Position numbers and translations under genes: made by a program. Below the pieces are notes generated by a model. It saw only the letters and a program-made list of their open reading frames with translations, was not told the DNA's origin and made no database searches. Source: an uncultured Methanobrevibacter sp. (lineage in GTDB: Archaea > Methanobacteriota > Methanobacteria > Methanobacteriales > Methanobacteriaceae). From it: a stretch of DNA of 44,733 bases. Position 1 is the stretch's first letter. Each line of letters begins with the position of its first letter. The stretch spans positions 1 to 44,733 of the forward strand of contig CACXWH010000010.1 in NCBI GenBank assembly GCA_902771225.1. The letters run 5' to 3'. Positions 23,520-32,638 of this stretch are shown here, piece after piece.

Positions 23520-24995
23520 TTGTATAAAATCTTATGGATTTATATACTTCTTTTTTTTATAGTTATATTAGTAATTAGTATAAATTGGATACCTAATGTG
23601 TCTGATTATATGCTGTGTGGGGGAGATTTTATTAGCGATCAGTCACATCCGTATAGGGAAAAAACAGACAGAGCTGTTAAAAAGAGGCCGCCTTGGGTTG
23701 AATATAATTTACACATTGTTGTTTTGGGTTTAGTTATCATTTCTATGTTTATAGGTGTCATTGAAATTGATTTAACTGACAACATTCAAGTAGTTTTATT
23801 GCCTTTATTATATGCATTAATTATGGGTTTGGCTCTTTTTTTGGCAAAACCTATTAAATTTGTAGGTCGTAGGCAGGCTAAAGTAGCTGAAGGTGTAATG
23901 GTTTTATTTATTGGTGTTTTAATTGCTAAATTGGCAATTTCAAGTGGCCAATCTATGGATGATATTTTTAATGTAGGTCCTGCTTTGATTTTGCAACAGT
24001 TGGGTGATTTGGGGACTCTTATAGCATTGCCTGTTGCTTTGTTATTGGGTTTTAGAAGAGAAGTTATTGGTATGACCAGTTCTATTTGTCGTGAACCTAA
24101 TTTAGGAGTTATCATTGACAAATACGGTTTCAAGTCTCCTGAGGCGCGTGGAGTTTTAGCAGTTTTTGTTATCGGATCCATTATCGGAACCGCTTTTATC
24201 AGTTTATTGTCAAGTATCTCTATTTCAGTTTTACCAATTCATCCATATGCTTTTTCAATGGCTTCCGGTATAGGAAGTGCAAGTATGAATGCAGCATCTT
24301 TGGCTTCAATATCTCATGTTCATCCATCTATGGCTACTGAATTTGAAGCTTTTGCCGGTTGCAGTAATTTGCTTTCATTCTGTTTCGGTATTTACATGTG
24401 TATGTTTGTTTCAATACCTATTGCAGAAAAATTGTATGCATGGTTATCTCCTCATATATCGAAGGGTGATGGAGACTCCATTGATGATGAGTATGATATT
24501 CAGGAAGTAAAGCAGGATAAGTATATTACTAAAGAGGAATTAACTTTCGGTAAGGTTAAAAGATGGGGCGCATTGCTTTTGGTCTTTTCAATTATTGTAA
24601 CCGTTGGAAATGTTGTAGGTTATAATTCTCCAGTAATCGATTCCTTTATTGGAATGATGATAATTTCTCTTATTACTCTTATCGGTATGGCACTTGAAAG
24701 ACTTGTTCCATATGACATTCCGTCAATTATCTACATCAGCCTGATTGGTATTATTATAGCTTTTCCAGGTGTTCCAACATCCAGTTTTGTCATGCATTAT
24801 GTTTCACAAATCAATTTGGCCACTATCTGTACTGCATTTTTAGCATATGTTGGAATTGCAATAGGTAATGATTGGGGTGAATTTAAAAAGATTGGCTGGA
24901 AAGGAATTATCATTACTATGATTGTCATTTCTGGAACTTATCTTGGTTCTGCAACTATTGCACACCTGACACTGCTGTTTACGGGAATGATTTGA
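23520..24995 (+). CDS. DUF3100-family membrane protein, probable transporter
   Basis: A 491-residue integral membrane protein. The central part matches DUF3100: LLPLLYALIMGL, VLIAKLAISSG, PALILQQLGDLGTLIALPVALLLGF, REVIGMTSSICREPNLGVIIDKYGF and GIGSASMNAASLASISHVHP. A C-terminal region of about 170 residues adds further helices after an acidic loop. The family is uncharacterised but has transporter character. The start is doubtful: TTG 23520 adds an N-terminal helix and a charged loop but has no ribosome binding site; ATG 23610 is the alternative. A strong hairpin terminator follows. Confidence 0.8.
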   Translation: MYKILWIYILLFFIVILVISINWIPNVSDYMLCGGDFISDQSHPYREKTDRAVKKRPPWVEYNLHIVVLGLVIISMFIGVIEIDLTDNIQVVLLPLLYALIMGLALFLAKPIKFVGRRQAKVAEGVMVLFIGVLIAKLAISSGQSMDDIFNVGPALILQQLGDLGTLIALPVALLLGFRREVIGMTSSICREPNLGVIIDKYGFKSPEARGVLAVFVIGSIIGTAFISLLSSISISVLPIHPYAFSMASGIGSASMNAASLASISHVHPSMATEFEAFAGCSNLLSFCFGIYMCMFVSIPIAEKLYAWLSPHISKGDGDSIDDEYDIQEVKQDKYITKEELTFGKVKRWGALLLVFSIIVTVGNVVGYNSPVIDSFIGMMIISLITLIGMALERLVPYDIPSIIYISLIGIIIAFPGVPTSSFVMHYVSQINLATICTAFLAYVGIAIGNDWGEFKKIGWKGIIITMIVISGTYLGSATIAHLTLLFTGMI

Positions 24996-25024
24996 TTTTT
25001 TTGATTATTTTTTATTACTCTCAT

Positions 25025-25060
25025 AATTAATTCTCATTTTGAGAATTAATTCTATTTTTA
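25025..25060 (+). terminator. Hairpin terminator after the DUF3100 gene
   Basis: AATTAATTCTCA (25025-25036) and TGAGAATTAATT (25040-25051) form a perfect 12-bp stem with a TTT loop, followed by CTATTTTTATT. It lies 30 bases after the stop. Confidence 0.6.
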
Positions 25061-25283
25061 TTAAAAATTAGGACGTACTATTAATAAAATAGAAAATTAC
25101 TTTGGAAATACTCTGAATAAACCCATACTAGAAGAATTTATAGGAGTTATGATGGTATATTTGATTATATTGTAGTAAAAAAATGGATGGATTGAAAATC
25201 AAAAAAAGTCCTAACAAAATTACAGTCCATTTATATGAATATACTTATAAATAATTAAATTCAAAACTATATTTGGTGATTGA

Positions 25284-26153
25284 ATGAAAGATATTGATGT
25301 TTTAATTGAGGCTTTACCATATATTAAAAAGTTTCATGATAAAAAAATTTTAATTAAATATGGCGGGCATGCAATGATAGATAAGGATTCAATGTCTTCA
25401 ACAGCTCGCGATACTGTTTTACTTAAATATGTGGGCATGAGACCGCTTATTGTTCATGGTGGAGGTCCAGAAATCTCTCGATCAATGGATAAATTAGGTA
25501 AAGAGCCTGAATTTATTCAAGGTTTAAGAGTTACTGATGACGAAACAATGGAAATTATTGAAATGGTTCTTGTTGGAAAAATCAGTACTGAAATTGTTTC
25601 TCAGTTATTTAATCATGATGGTAATGCAATTAGTGTATCCGGTAAAGATTCTAGTTTAATTTTCGCTCATAAAAAAGGAGCTCGCAAAATTGAAGGTATA
25701 GAAGAAGAAGTTGATTTGGGTTTAGTTGGAGAAGTTGACTGTGTAAATACTGATTTACTTGATATGTTTGTTGAAAATAATTATATTCCAGTTATATCTC
25801 CTATTGGTATTGCAGATAATGGAACTAGTTTAAATCTTAATGCTGATACTGTAGCAGGTGAAATTTCAGGTGCAGTTGATGCAGAAAAATTAATTATTTT
25901 AACTGATGTTCCTGGTGTTTTAAGAGATCCTTCAGATCCGGATTCTTTAATTTCAAAAATTAAAGTTTCTGAAGTTCCTGGTTTAATTGAAGATGGTGTT
26001 ATTACTGGTGGAATGATTCCAAAAATCGAAACATGTGTTAAAGCCATTAAAGAGGGTGTAAAATCTTGCCATATTATTGATGGACGTAAGAAGCATGCGC
26101 TTTTACTTGAAGTGTTTACCACTGATGGTATTGGAACAATGATTGTGGAATAG
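25284..26153 (+). CDS. argB: Acetylglutamate kinase
   Basis: Phosphorylates N-acetylglutamate, the second step of arginine biosynthesis. The 289 residues are standard: [11 protein letters not shown] (phosphate loop), [39 protein letters not shown], the NAG-binding [24 protein letters not shown] and [14 protein letters not shown]. No N-terminal extension for arginine feedback of the long hexameric type is seen. GGTGATTG precedes the ATG. It works with argJ at 14673 but is not linked to it. A hairpin terminator follows. Confidence 0.96.
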   Translation: MKDIDVLIEALPYIKKFHDKKILIKYGGHAMIDKDSMSSTARDTVLLKYVGMRPLIVHGGGPEISRSMDKLGKEPEFIQGLRVTDDETMEIIEMVLVGKISTEIVSQLFNHDGNAISVSGKDSSLIFAHKKGARKIEGIEEEVDLGLVGEVDCVNTDLLDMFVENNYIPVISPIGIADNGTSLNLNADTVAGEISGAVDAEKLIILTDVPGVLRDPSDPDSLISKIKVSEVPGLIEDGVITGGMIPKIETCVKAIKEGVKSCHIIDGRKKHALLLEVFTTDGIGTMIVE

Positions 26154-26162
26154 AATAATTTA

Positions 26163-26198
26163 TTGATGAGGACAATTTTCTTCATCAACCTTATTTTT
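26163..26198 (+). terminator. Hairpin terminator after argB
   Basis: TTGATGA (26163-26169) pairs with TCATCAA (26182-26188), extended inward by G-U, G-C and A-T pairs, and is followed by TTATTTTTTC. The remainder of the 26154-26456 gap is AT-rich with no gene seen. Confidence 0.55.
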
Positions 26199-26420
26199 TC
26201 TTGATTAATTTCTATCTAATTTAAATATCTTTTAATCTAATATTGTATTGAAGGTTTTATTATCTGTATAAAATCATCCCATTTAATGTTGTATTATGTT
26301 TTTTAAACTCCAAAAAATAAGTTTTTTTCATGATTTTACTTGGATAATTTTTGCCTTCAGGTCATGGCTGAAGAATTTGGATGGTTAAAATCTAATGATA
26401 TATACTAAGTGTAATACAAC

Positions 26421-26454
26421 AAAAAATTTTAAAGTTAGATTAATTTCTAACTTT
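26421..26454 (-). terminator. Hairpin terminator after the acyl-CoA ligase
   Basis: AAAGTTAGA (26431-26439) and TCTAACTTT (26446-26454) form a 9-bp stem. On the minus strand the stem is followed by AAAATTTTTTG. It begins three bases beyond the ligase stop codon. Confidence 0.6.
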
Positions 26455-26456
26455 AA

Positions 26457-27926
26457 TTAATTTTTAAACATTTCTCTCAGTTCCCTTCTAAGCAGTTTCC
26501 AGCCATTTACTCTTGGAAGCTCATCCAAATCATAAATTTTACGTGGAACTTTATAACGTGATAAGTTTTTGCGAGCGTATTTGATTAAACCCTCATGGTC
26601 GGGGGTTTCATTCCAAACAACTGCAGCTACAGGTATTTCTCCTCTATGGCAATCTCCTGTACTGAAGACTGCTATTTCTTTAAGTTTCGGATATTTAATC
26701 AATACTTCTTCAACTTCTGTGGGATAGATTTTCCAACCGCTCATTACAATCATGTCTTTTTTACGGTCAGTAATAAATAAACGATTATCATCATCTAAAT
26801 ATCCTATATCTCCAGTTAAAAACCATCCATCATCTAAAAATGATTCGATTGTTTGTTTTTCTCTTTTCCAATATCCTTTTGCAATTGCAGGTCCTCTTAA
26901 AGCAATTTCGCCTTGTTCATATTTTTCTAATGTTTTTGTTGAGTCTATTTCATCAACGATTTTTACCTCTGAAAAGCATACCGGATGGCCTACACTTTCA
27001 AATCTGTCTGCTTCACGATAATCTTCAGGTCTAATTACTGTTCCGGTTCCAATGACAATACTTTCAGATAATCCGTATGCATTAATGATGGGAATACCAT
27101 AGGTTTCATGAAATTCCTTCCATATCTTTTTGTGAAGAGGTCCTCCTCCGCTTATTATTTCACGGACGGTTTTCAGTTCTTCTGTTTTATCCATTGTTGT
27201 AAGTGAATGGATTACTGGAGGCATTCCTGTTAAGACAGTCACTTCTTCTTTTTCACACAGTTTCAAGTATTCATCCAAATCAAACTGTTCAATTAGAATA
27301 TAATATGCTGCTGCTCTGAGTGCTGCTATTGCCCATGAAAGACCCACATGAGCCATAGGATAAATTCCTAAAAATATATCATCCTGTTTTAATGTTAATA
27401 CATCGCATTCATTATGTATTGCAGTAAAATAATTTCCATGAGTTAACATCGCACCTTTTGGCTTGCCAGTTGTACCTGAAGTATATTGAAGTTGACATAA
27501 ATCATCCCAATTCGTATTGCAGGCATCCAACACTTCACAATTTTTATATTCATTTATATTTTCCGGAATATAGATATCAATATCAACCAAATCTTTAGCT
27601 TCATTATCACTAATCATCAGTTTTGCCTGAGAGTCATGGATAATATATTCTAATTCTGAAGCTGTAAATATCCTATTTGTTGGAATTGCAACAGCACCAA
27701 TTCTCCATATTGCAAAAAGTGAAAACAAGTATTCGCATGAATTGTTCAGATAAATTACAACCCGGTCTCCCTTATTGATATTTTTGGATTTCAATTTGCG
27801 TCCGATTTCAGACACTATAGATAATATTTCTCCGGAAGAGTATTTTTCACCACTTCTGGGGTTATATAATACTTTTTTATCTAATCTTTTTGAGTTCGCA
27901 TCAAGAAATGTAGTAATATTCAACAT
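26457..27926 (-). CDS. AMP-forming acyl-CoA synthetase/ligase
   Basis: Class I adenylate-forming enzyme of 489 residues that would activate a carboxylic acid as acyl-AMP and pass it to CoA. Motifs: LQYTSGTTGKPKGAMLTHGN (A3 phosphate loop), NAYGLSES (A5), GWFLTGDIGYLDDDNRLFITDRKKDMIVMSGWKIYPTEVEE (A7-A8) and LPRVNGWKLLRREL, where the A10 Lys is kept though the usual Gly before it is Trp. The substrate cannot be read from sequence. It starts on the base after the dehydrogenase stop (TAA then ATG), so the two are co-translated. Fatty-acyl ligases are not core archaeal enzymes and the gene may have been acquired. Confidence 0.85.
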   Translation of the reverse strand: MLNITTFLDANSKRLDKKVLYNPRSGEKYSSGEILSIVSEIGRKLKSKNINKGDRVVIYLNNSCEYLFSLFAIWRIGAVAIPTNRIFTASELEYIIHDSQAKLMISDNEAKDLVDIDIYIPENINEYKNCEVLDACNTNWDDLCQLQYTSGTTGKPKGAMLTHGNYFTAIHNECDVLTLKQDDIFLGIYPMAHVGLSWAIAALRAAAYYILIEQFDLDEYLKLCEKEEVTVLTGMPPVIHSLTTMDKTEELKTVREIISGGGPLHKKIWKEFHETYGIPIINAYGLSESIVIGTGTVIRPEDYREADRFESVGHPVCFSEVKIVDEIDSTKTLEKYEQGEIALRGPAIAKGYWKREKQTIESFLDDGWFLTGDIGYLDDDNRLFITDRKKDMIVMSGWKIYPTEVEEVLIKYPKLKEIAVFSTGDCHRGEIPVAAVVWNETPDHEGLIKYARKNLSRYKVPRKIYDLDELPRVNGWKLLRRELREMFKN

Positions 27927-28919
27927 TTAAATCATCTCTTTAACAATGGCTTTTGTCATTTCCATTGTTTTGGATTTACCACCTAAATCCGGTGTTAATA
28001 TTTTTCCTTTTGCAACAACATTTTCAACAGCATTATTTATTTTCAATGCAGTTTCCTTTTCACCGATGTAGTCCAGCATCATGGCTGTTGACAGTATCAT
28101 TGAACATGGATTTGCAATATTTTTACCTGCGATATCTGGTGCTGAACCATGTACTGGCTCAAATAATCCATTATCATCCCCAATATTTCCAGATGGTGCA
28201 AGACCCAATCCTCCGACTAAACCTGCACTTTCATCAGATAAAATGTCTCCAAATAAATTGCTTGATACAATAACATCAAAATTCAGAGGATTGGTAATCA
28301 GATACATTGCCGTTGCATCAACATAAAAATCTTCTGTTGTAATTTGAGGATATTTTTCAGCCACTTTATAGAAGGACTCTTTAAAAACCCCATCAGTCTT
28401 TTTTAATACATTGCTTTTATGGACACAAGTCACTTTATTTTGTTTATTCCTTCTTTTTGATAATTTGAAAGCTATTTCAGATATTTTTTCACTGGCTTTT
28501 CTTGTAATGATTCTCTCAGCAATTATTTTATCATTGTCTTCATATTCTATCTGGCAATACAATCCTTCTGTATTTTCACGTACTATTATAAAGTCAATAT
28601 TGTCTTTTAGGGATTTAATGCCTTGATATGATTTAATAGGTCTTAAGTTTGCATATACATCAAGTTCTTTTCTTAGATTTATGATAGGACTTGGCTGGCC
28701 GGGAGTTGAAGTTGAAGCGCCGAATAGTGTCGCATCGCTAGATTTTGCTATTTTGATTGTTTCTTCGGGTAATGTTGTTCCATTTTTATTGAAACATTCA
28801 AAACCGGCTTCACCATACTTAAAATTAAAATTTATATCTAATTTATCCAGTAAATATTCTGCAGACTCCATTACTTCCAGACCAATTCCGTCTCCACTTA
28901 TTATTGCAATATTATACAT
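27927..28919 (-). CDS. 3-isopropylmalate / homoisocitrate dehydrogenase family
   Basis: NAD-dependent decarboxylating dehydrogenase of 330 residues acting on a beta-hydroxy diacid, either in leucine synthesis (LeuB) or in 2-oxosuberate synthesis for coenzyme B (AksF). Seen: ISGDGIGLEVMESA, YANLRPIKSYQGI, IVRENTEGLYCQIEY, VHKSNVLKKTDGVF, SSNLFGDILSDESAGLVGGLGLAPSGNIGD and FEPVHGSAPDIAGKNIANP. The SPIINLRKELDVYANLRP and VDATAMYLITNP segments look more like AksF, whereas ENTEGLY and YKVAEKY look like LeuB, so I leave the choice open. It is first in a minus-strand pair with an acyl-CoA ligase. Confidence 0.88.
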   Translation of the reverse strand: MYNIAIISGDGIGLEVMESAEYLLDKLDINFNFKYGEAGFECFNKNGTTLPEETIKIAKSSDATLFGASTSTPGQPSPIINLRKELDVYANLRPIKSYQGIKSLKDNIDFIIVRENTEGLYCQIEYEDNDKIIAERIITRKASEKISEIAFKLSKRRNKQNKVTCVHKSNVLKKTDGVFKESFYKVAEKYPQITTEDFYVDATAMYLITNPLNFDVIVSSNLFGDILSDESAGLVGGLGLAPSGNIGDDNGLFEPVHGSAPDIAGKNIANPCSMILSTAMMLDYIGEKETALKINNAVENVVAKGKILTPDLGGKSKTMEMTKAIVKEMI

Positions 28920-28944
28920 TATTTCACTTTTTTTGTTCGCATAT

Positions 28945-29000
28945 TATCAAAATACTTTTATACATATAATTATAAAGATATATTTATTTAATAATTGTTA
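28945..29000. promoter_or_regulatory. Divergent promoter region
   Basis: AT-rich TATA-like stretches lie between the divergent dehydrogenase (start 28919, minus) and HEAT-repeat gene (start 29017, plus): TTTTATACATATAATTATAAAG at about 28956-28976 can be read as a TATA box on either strand, and GATATATTTA at about 28977-28986 on the plus strand. Confidence 0.35.
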
Positions 29001-29016
29001 TATTTGAGGGATTTTG

Positions 29017-29484
29017 ATGTCTGAAATAGATGAATTAATTGAAAAGTTAAATGATAAAGATGATTTTGTCGTCGAAGATGCCGTTGGAGCATTAGAATTA
29101 AAAGGCGAAGAAGCTGTAGATCCGTTAATTTCCGCTTTATCAAGTAGGAAGAAAAATATTCGTTTACATGCTGCAAGCATTTTAGGTGCAATAAATGATA
29201 AAAAAGCTATCAAACCATTGATTTTAACTTTAAGTGATAATAACAAATTAGTCAGAAGAGAAGCTTCAACTTCTTTAAGTCGTATGGGTCCTGATGCAGT
29301 TGATCCTTTAATTGATGTATTGGATGACCCTGATTGGAGAGTTAGGGGAGCAGCAGCTTGGGCTTTAGGTAATTTGAATGATGAAAGAGCTATTCCTGCA
29401 CTTGAAAAATTGCTTGATGATGAAAGCGGTTATGTAAAATCAGGTGCTCAAAGTGCAATAGCTACAATTCAAAGAAAAGCTTAA
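29017..29484 (+). CDS. HEAT-repeat (PBS-lyase type) protein
   Basis: A 155-residue all-helical repeat protein made of about five units of roughly 31 residues, each with a DPLI/KPLI helix followed by D-x-VR/IR-R-x-x-A; examples are AVDPLISALSS, AIKPLILTLSDNNKLVRREA, AVDPLIDVLDDPDWRVRGAAAWALGNL and AIPALEKLLDDESGYVKSGA. Such proteins are scaffolds, and some of this family help attach cofactors; no partner is evident here. ATG 29017 follows GAGGG; a TTG one codon earlier is less likely. Confidence 0.88.
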   Translation: MSEIDELIEKLNDKDDFVVEDAVGALELKGEEAVDPLISALSSRKKNIRLHAASILGAINDKKAIKPLILTLSDNNKLVRREASTSLSRMGPDAVDPLIDVLDDPDWRVRGAAAWALGNLNDERAIPALEKLLDDESGYVKSGAQSAIATIQRKA

Positions 29485-29566
29485 TTCTTTTCTTTTTTCT
29501 CTTTTTCATTTATTTGAACAGTTATAAAAAAATAAGATAGGATTATGTTGAGTATAATCCATAAAT

Positions 29567-30133
29567 TCATGATGTTTCTTCTTTGTTTTTCTCTTTTTTG
29601 TTTGGTACAATTACTAAACATTTGTTTTCTTCATCAACTTCCATTACAATTGGTTCAGCTTCAAATGCACCGCTGTCTTTTTCTACGCATTCGTTAATCT
29701 TTGACTGTATTGTTCCAATATCTTCAGTATCAATTAAATCAACAATCTCCAATTGTTGCTGGAATCTTTCAACTCCTTCGAGAGGAACATTTTCAACAAA
29801 TGGGATTGCACCGGTAGCTCCAATAATCTTTTTCTTGTCGGCATCTGCTCCGTTTTCATGCAGTGCCTTGAAACTTTGACCGGTAATGTGGCCTTGAACT
29901 TCCGCACCAGCTAATATTAAAAATCTTATATTTGGATTTGATATGATGTTCGCTACAACTTTTTCAATACCTAAGTTTTCAGTTTTACATGGTCCTGCAA
30001 TTGCTGCACCGGTTAAATCAGCTTCAATGTGTGAAGCAAGGGTAGTTACTGCAACTGGACTTTCAGGATCACCTACAATATAATCGCCACTAATTACTGG
30101 CCAGCCGTCAGCAGGGGATTTTTTATCAACCAT
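29567..30133 (-). CDS. mtrA: MtrA-like corrinoid protein lacking the membrane anchor
   Basis: In the membrane Mtr complex, MtrA carries the cobamide that passes the methyl group from tetrahydromethanopterin to coenzyme M. This 188-residue protein has the whole soluble domain: [65 protein letters not shown], with the corrinoid-ligating His in VQGHITG, and [10 protein letters not shown]. It stops at a Lys/Glu-rich tail ([11 protein letters not shown]) where true MtrA continues to a transmembrane helix. No other mtr gene is near. It is therefore probably a soluble paralog for another methyl transfer or a carrier. ATG 30133 aligns with family starts; ATG 30139 is close to GGAGG too. Confidence 0.88.
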   Translation of the reverse strand: MVDKKSPADGWPVISGDYIVGDPESPVAVTTLASHIEADLTGAAIAGPCKTENLGIEKVVANIISNPNIRFLILAGAEVQGHITGQSFKALHENGADADKKKIIGATGAIPFVENVPLEGVERFQQQLEIVDLIDTEDIGTIQSKINECVEKDSGAFEAEPIVMEVDEENKCLVIVPNKKEKNKEETS

Positions 30134-30194
30134 TTTCATGTGCCTCCATTATACTTTATAATTATTTATTTTTACTTTAATTATTTAAATATTT

Positions 30195-30923
30195 TCATGG
30201 ATTGCAAATCTTACATGGCGCATAACCTTGGTTAATTGCTTCGTCTCTTGATGAAAAGGTTATTTTATTCTTTTCAGAGATTTTTACACCGTATTTGCAT
30301 GACGGATGATGAAATTTATGTGAATTTGTGTTTCCTATGTATGTGCCGGCATCGTTTGTTGGGCTGGATGATGTATTTTTGCTTGCTGATGTTTGGCTTG
30401 CTACATGAGTGTTGTCTCCCGCCCAGTCATATGGATAAAATTCACTTGGAGGCATATACATTATTTCTGCAAGTCCTTCTTTTAGAAGCATTTCATTTAA
30501 ATTCTTTCCATCAACTATTACAACAGCTAATGTTCTTCCATATTTGTCAGTATGCTTAGAATCGTCGATGTCCAGACTAACTTCTCTATTTAAGCATAAT
30601 TTTTTTGTAAAAAATGTAGATGCATCTGATCCTGAAACACCTTTTTCGGGCGTGTTGACTCCAACTAAACGAACTTTTCCAACACCTTCCACGGTAATGG
30701 TATCTCCATCAGCCACGTGTGTACATAATCCTTTAGCTTCTGGTTTGCAGTTGGTGTCACTGTATTTGCTTAAAATATCATTTAATGATAATGAATCATA
30801 ATCGGATATGCGTTTATCATGTGAAAAACCGGTTCCCGTGTATGCAGCTGCACAACCCATTACTCCAACTAAAAGCAATATTATAAAAATAATAAATATG
30901 TGATGTTTATTTAGTTTTAACAT
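30195..30923 (-). CDS. Secreted thermonuclease-like protein with a Cys/His metal-binding tail
   Basis: Predicted extracellular nuclease of 242 residues. The N-terminus is a membrane segment with a lipobox-like VGVMGC (Cys24), so it may be lipid-anchored. The SNase domain has CTHVADGDTITVEGVGKVRLVGVNTPEKG (Ca-binding Asp, catalytic Arg and Glu region), FFTKKLCLNREVSLDID, and DKYGRTLAVVIVDG with the second Arg. A Ser/Thr-rich linker leads to a C-terminal module FHHPSCKYGV...INQGYAPCKICNP of the type found after SNase and in Ada-like metal-binding tails. Role: degradation of environmental DNA/RNA is likely but not shown. Confidence 0.85.
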   Translation of the reverse strand: MLKLNKHHIFIIFIILLLVGVMGCAAAYTGTGFSHDKRISDYDSLSLNDILSKYSDTNCKPEAKGLCTHVADGDTITVEGVGKVRLVGVNTPEKGVSGSDASTFFTKKLCLNREVSLDIDDSKHTDKYGRTLAVVIVDGKNLNEMLLKEGLAEIMYMPPSEFYPYDWAGDNTHVASQTSASKNTSSSPTNDAGTYIGNTNSHKFHHPSCKYGVKISEKNKITFSSRDEAINQGYAPCKICNP

Positions 30924-30949
30924 ATTATATTGTTAGTATCATGTTATTA

Positions 30950-31501
30950 TTAAATATTTGGTGTCTGCTCAGCCAGACATAAATGGCATATTGCATTAGG
31001 ATTTTCTTTTTGATTGTCTTTAACCGGACAATAATATGTATTATTTTCTTTAGTTACCTTTAGATTTCCTGGAAATTCACTTCCCACAGGATGAATTGGT
31101 TCTTCTAAAATAAAAGTGGTGTAAAGTGAAGTTATCACATAGATTAATGGAAATTTATCATCATGATTATCACTTATCCTATTCTCATCAAAACTTTTCA
31201 CAAGTAATGGATAGGCCTCATCTAATGTATCAACATCTATTTCATCAGCCATATTCTCCTTATTGTCCGCTACTTCTTTCATGCGCATAATAAAGTATCT
31301 TATATAAATTTCCAGATATTTTTCTCTGTACTGTGATTGGACATATTTTCCATCTTCCCTCATTCTTGCTGTTGCTAACATCAGGTCATATGGTGAAATT
31401 ATGCGAGCATATTTTTTTAGAATTGCCATAACATCATTTTTTGTTATGATGTCGTTTGATAATATTTCCTTTAGCTCAATCAGTATATCTTCACTTTTCA
31501 T
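30950..31501 (-). CDS. DUF2115 (UPF0305) methanogen protein
   Basis: A 183-residue cytosolic protein of a family confined to methanogens and of unknown function. Recognisable parts are IISPYDLMLATARMREDGKYVQSQYREKYLEIYIRYF, the VGSEFPGNLKV strand and the C-terminal YYCPVKDNQKENPNAICHLCLAEQ, whose three Cys may bind metal. It starts next to the divergent gene at 31579 and is 26 bases upstream of the nuclease start on the same strand, so may share its transcript. Confidence 0.85.
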   Translation of the reverse strand: MKSEDILIELKEILSNDIITKNDVMAILKKYARIISPYDLMLATARMREDGKYVQSQYREKYLEIYIRYFIMRMKEVADNKENMADEIDVDTLDEAYPLLVKSFDENRISDNHDDKFPLIYVITSLYTTFILEEPIHPVGSEFPGNLKVTKENNTYYCPVKDNQKENPNAICHLCLAEQTPNI

Positions 31502-31578
31502 ATTTTACTATTATATCCAAACATATATTTAAGTAGTATCAAATTCAGAATGTACAATAATAAACAGATTTGATTTAT

Positions 31579-32055
31579 ATGATTACTATTACTAGAAAAG
31601 AGGAAGTTGTTTTCAATCAGATTAAAATATTTGATGTGGAATATGATGGAATAATTCCGTTGGATGCTTTAAAAAAGGAATTATGCAGTGGAAGTTTCCA
31701 TGAATATGACTTGGTTCAGGTGTTAAATTCTCTTTCAAATAAGAATGTGGTTAAATTTGAAGATTCTAATATTAAATTATTGGTTTCTGATAAAAAAATC
31801 AATACAGTAAATTCTAAAAAGGATTTGGAAGAATTGGAATTGAACATTAAAGAGAAAGAATCTTTTGAATTAATAAAAACTTTAGTCAATGAAAAAAATT
31901 TGGTTTCAAAATATATTTTGGAAGGCAACTTGCTTTATGGAGATTTAAAGTTAACTAATTTTAGAATGTATCATATTATACTATCTTTGGAAAATAAGGG
32001 ACTTTTAAAGCATATCAATAAATCTGACGGTGAATATTACTTATTAGTTGAATAA
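31579..32055 (+). CDS. Winged-helix-like protein, unknown function
   Basis: A 158-residue soluble protein that appears to hold two related winged-helix units: one at about 8-65 (EVVFNQIKIFDVEYDGIIPLDALKKEL...VLNSLSNKNVVKFED) and one at about 95-157 (FELIKTLVNEKNLVSKYILEGNLLYGDLKLTNFRMYHIILSLENKGLLKHI). Both end in a helix followed by a two-stranded wing pattern. This suggests a DNA-binding regulator, but no family is recognised. ATG 31579 is preferred over the TTG at 31570. It is upstream of nikR with its own downstream AT-rich gap. Confidence 0.65.
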   Translation: MITITRKEEVVFNQIKIFDVEYDGIIPLDALKKELCSGSFHEYDLVQVLNSLSNKNVVKFEDSNIKLLVSDKKINTVNSKKDLEELELNIKEKESFELIKTLVNEKNLVSKYILEGNLLYGDLKLTNFRMYHIILSLENKGLLKHINKSDGEYYLLVE

Positions 32056-32113
32056 TATTTTTTATTTAAATTTTATTATTCAAGTATTATTAATTTTTAA
32101 TTTTATCATAATC

Positions 32114-32121
32114 TTTATATA
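32114..32121 (+). promoter_or_regulatory. TATA box of nikR
   Basis: TTTATATA lies 50 bases before the nikR ATG, in an AT-only stretch. No GTATGA-type NikR palindrome is visible around it. Confidence 0.5.
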
Positions 32122-32170
32122 TCTTTAAAATATAATATAATATAATAATTATGAATAAAAGGTTATTTTT

Positions 32171-32620
32171 ATGATGAGAATAAGTATGTCATTACCTAAG
32201 AAATTACTGGCCGATTTTGATGAAGTATTGAAACAAAGAGGATATCAGTCTCGTTCTAAAGGTATTCGTGATGCACTTCAAGACTATATTGTCCGTTACC
32301 AATGGATGAATTCTATGGAAGGAGAAAGAATCGGGATAATAACTATTATTTATGACCACCATTATACTGGAGTAATGGAAAATCTTGCAGAAATCCAACA
32401 TAAATTTAGAAATGAAATTAACACCAGTATGCATATTCACATGACTGATAAATATTGTATGGAAATTGTAGTTGTAAATGGAGATATTGCAGAAATACGT
32501 GATTTAACTGAAAAAATAATGAGACTTAAAGGTGTAGAGCATGTTAAATTAACCAGTACTGCAAATGGAGAGGAATTTAGTGAACCTGATGGACATTCAC
32601 ATGACCATCATCATCACTAA
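32171..32620 (+). CDS. nikR: Nickel-responsive transcriptional regulator NikR
   Basis: Nickel-sensing ribbon-helix-helix repressor of 149 residues. The N-terminal RHH (MRISMSLPKKLLADFDEVLKQRGYQSRSKGIRDALQDYI) binds DNA; the ACT-type metal domain has GIITIIYDHHYTG and SMHIHMTDKYCMEIVVVNGD, supplying the His/His/His/Cys square-planar nickel site, and a closing GVEHVKL strand. The protein ends in an unusual His-rich tail (GHSHDHHHH) that could add metal-buffering capacity. ATG 32171 or 32174. Nickel matters here for hydrogenases and methyl-CoM reductase; a hydrogenase maturation protease is encoded 800 bases downstream. Confidence 0.95.
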   Translation: MMRISMSLPKKLLADFDEVLKQRGYQSRSKGIRDALQDYIVRYQWMNSMEGERIGIITIIYDHHYTGVMENLAEIQHKFRNEINTSMHIHMTDKYCMEIVVVNGDIAEIRDLTEKIMRLKGVEHVKLTSTANGEEFSEPDGHSHDHHHH

Positions 32621-32638
32621 TTAATTTTATTTTTTTTC

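Noticed and set aside
32056-32170. NikR operator upstream of nikR
   Set aside because: The stretch is almost all A/T and no GTATGA/TCATAC-type dyad is present.
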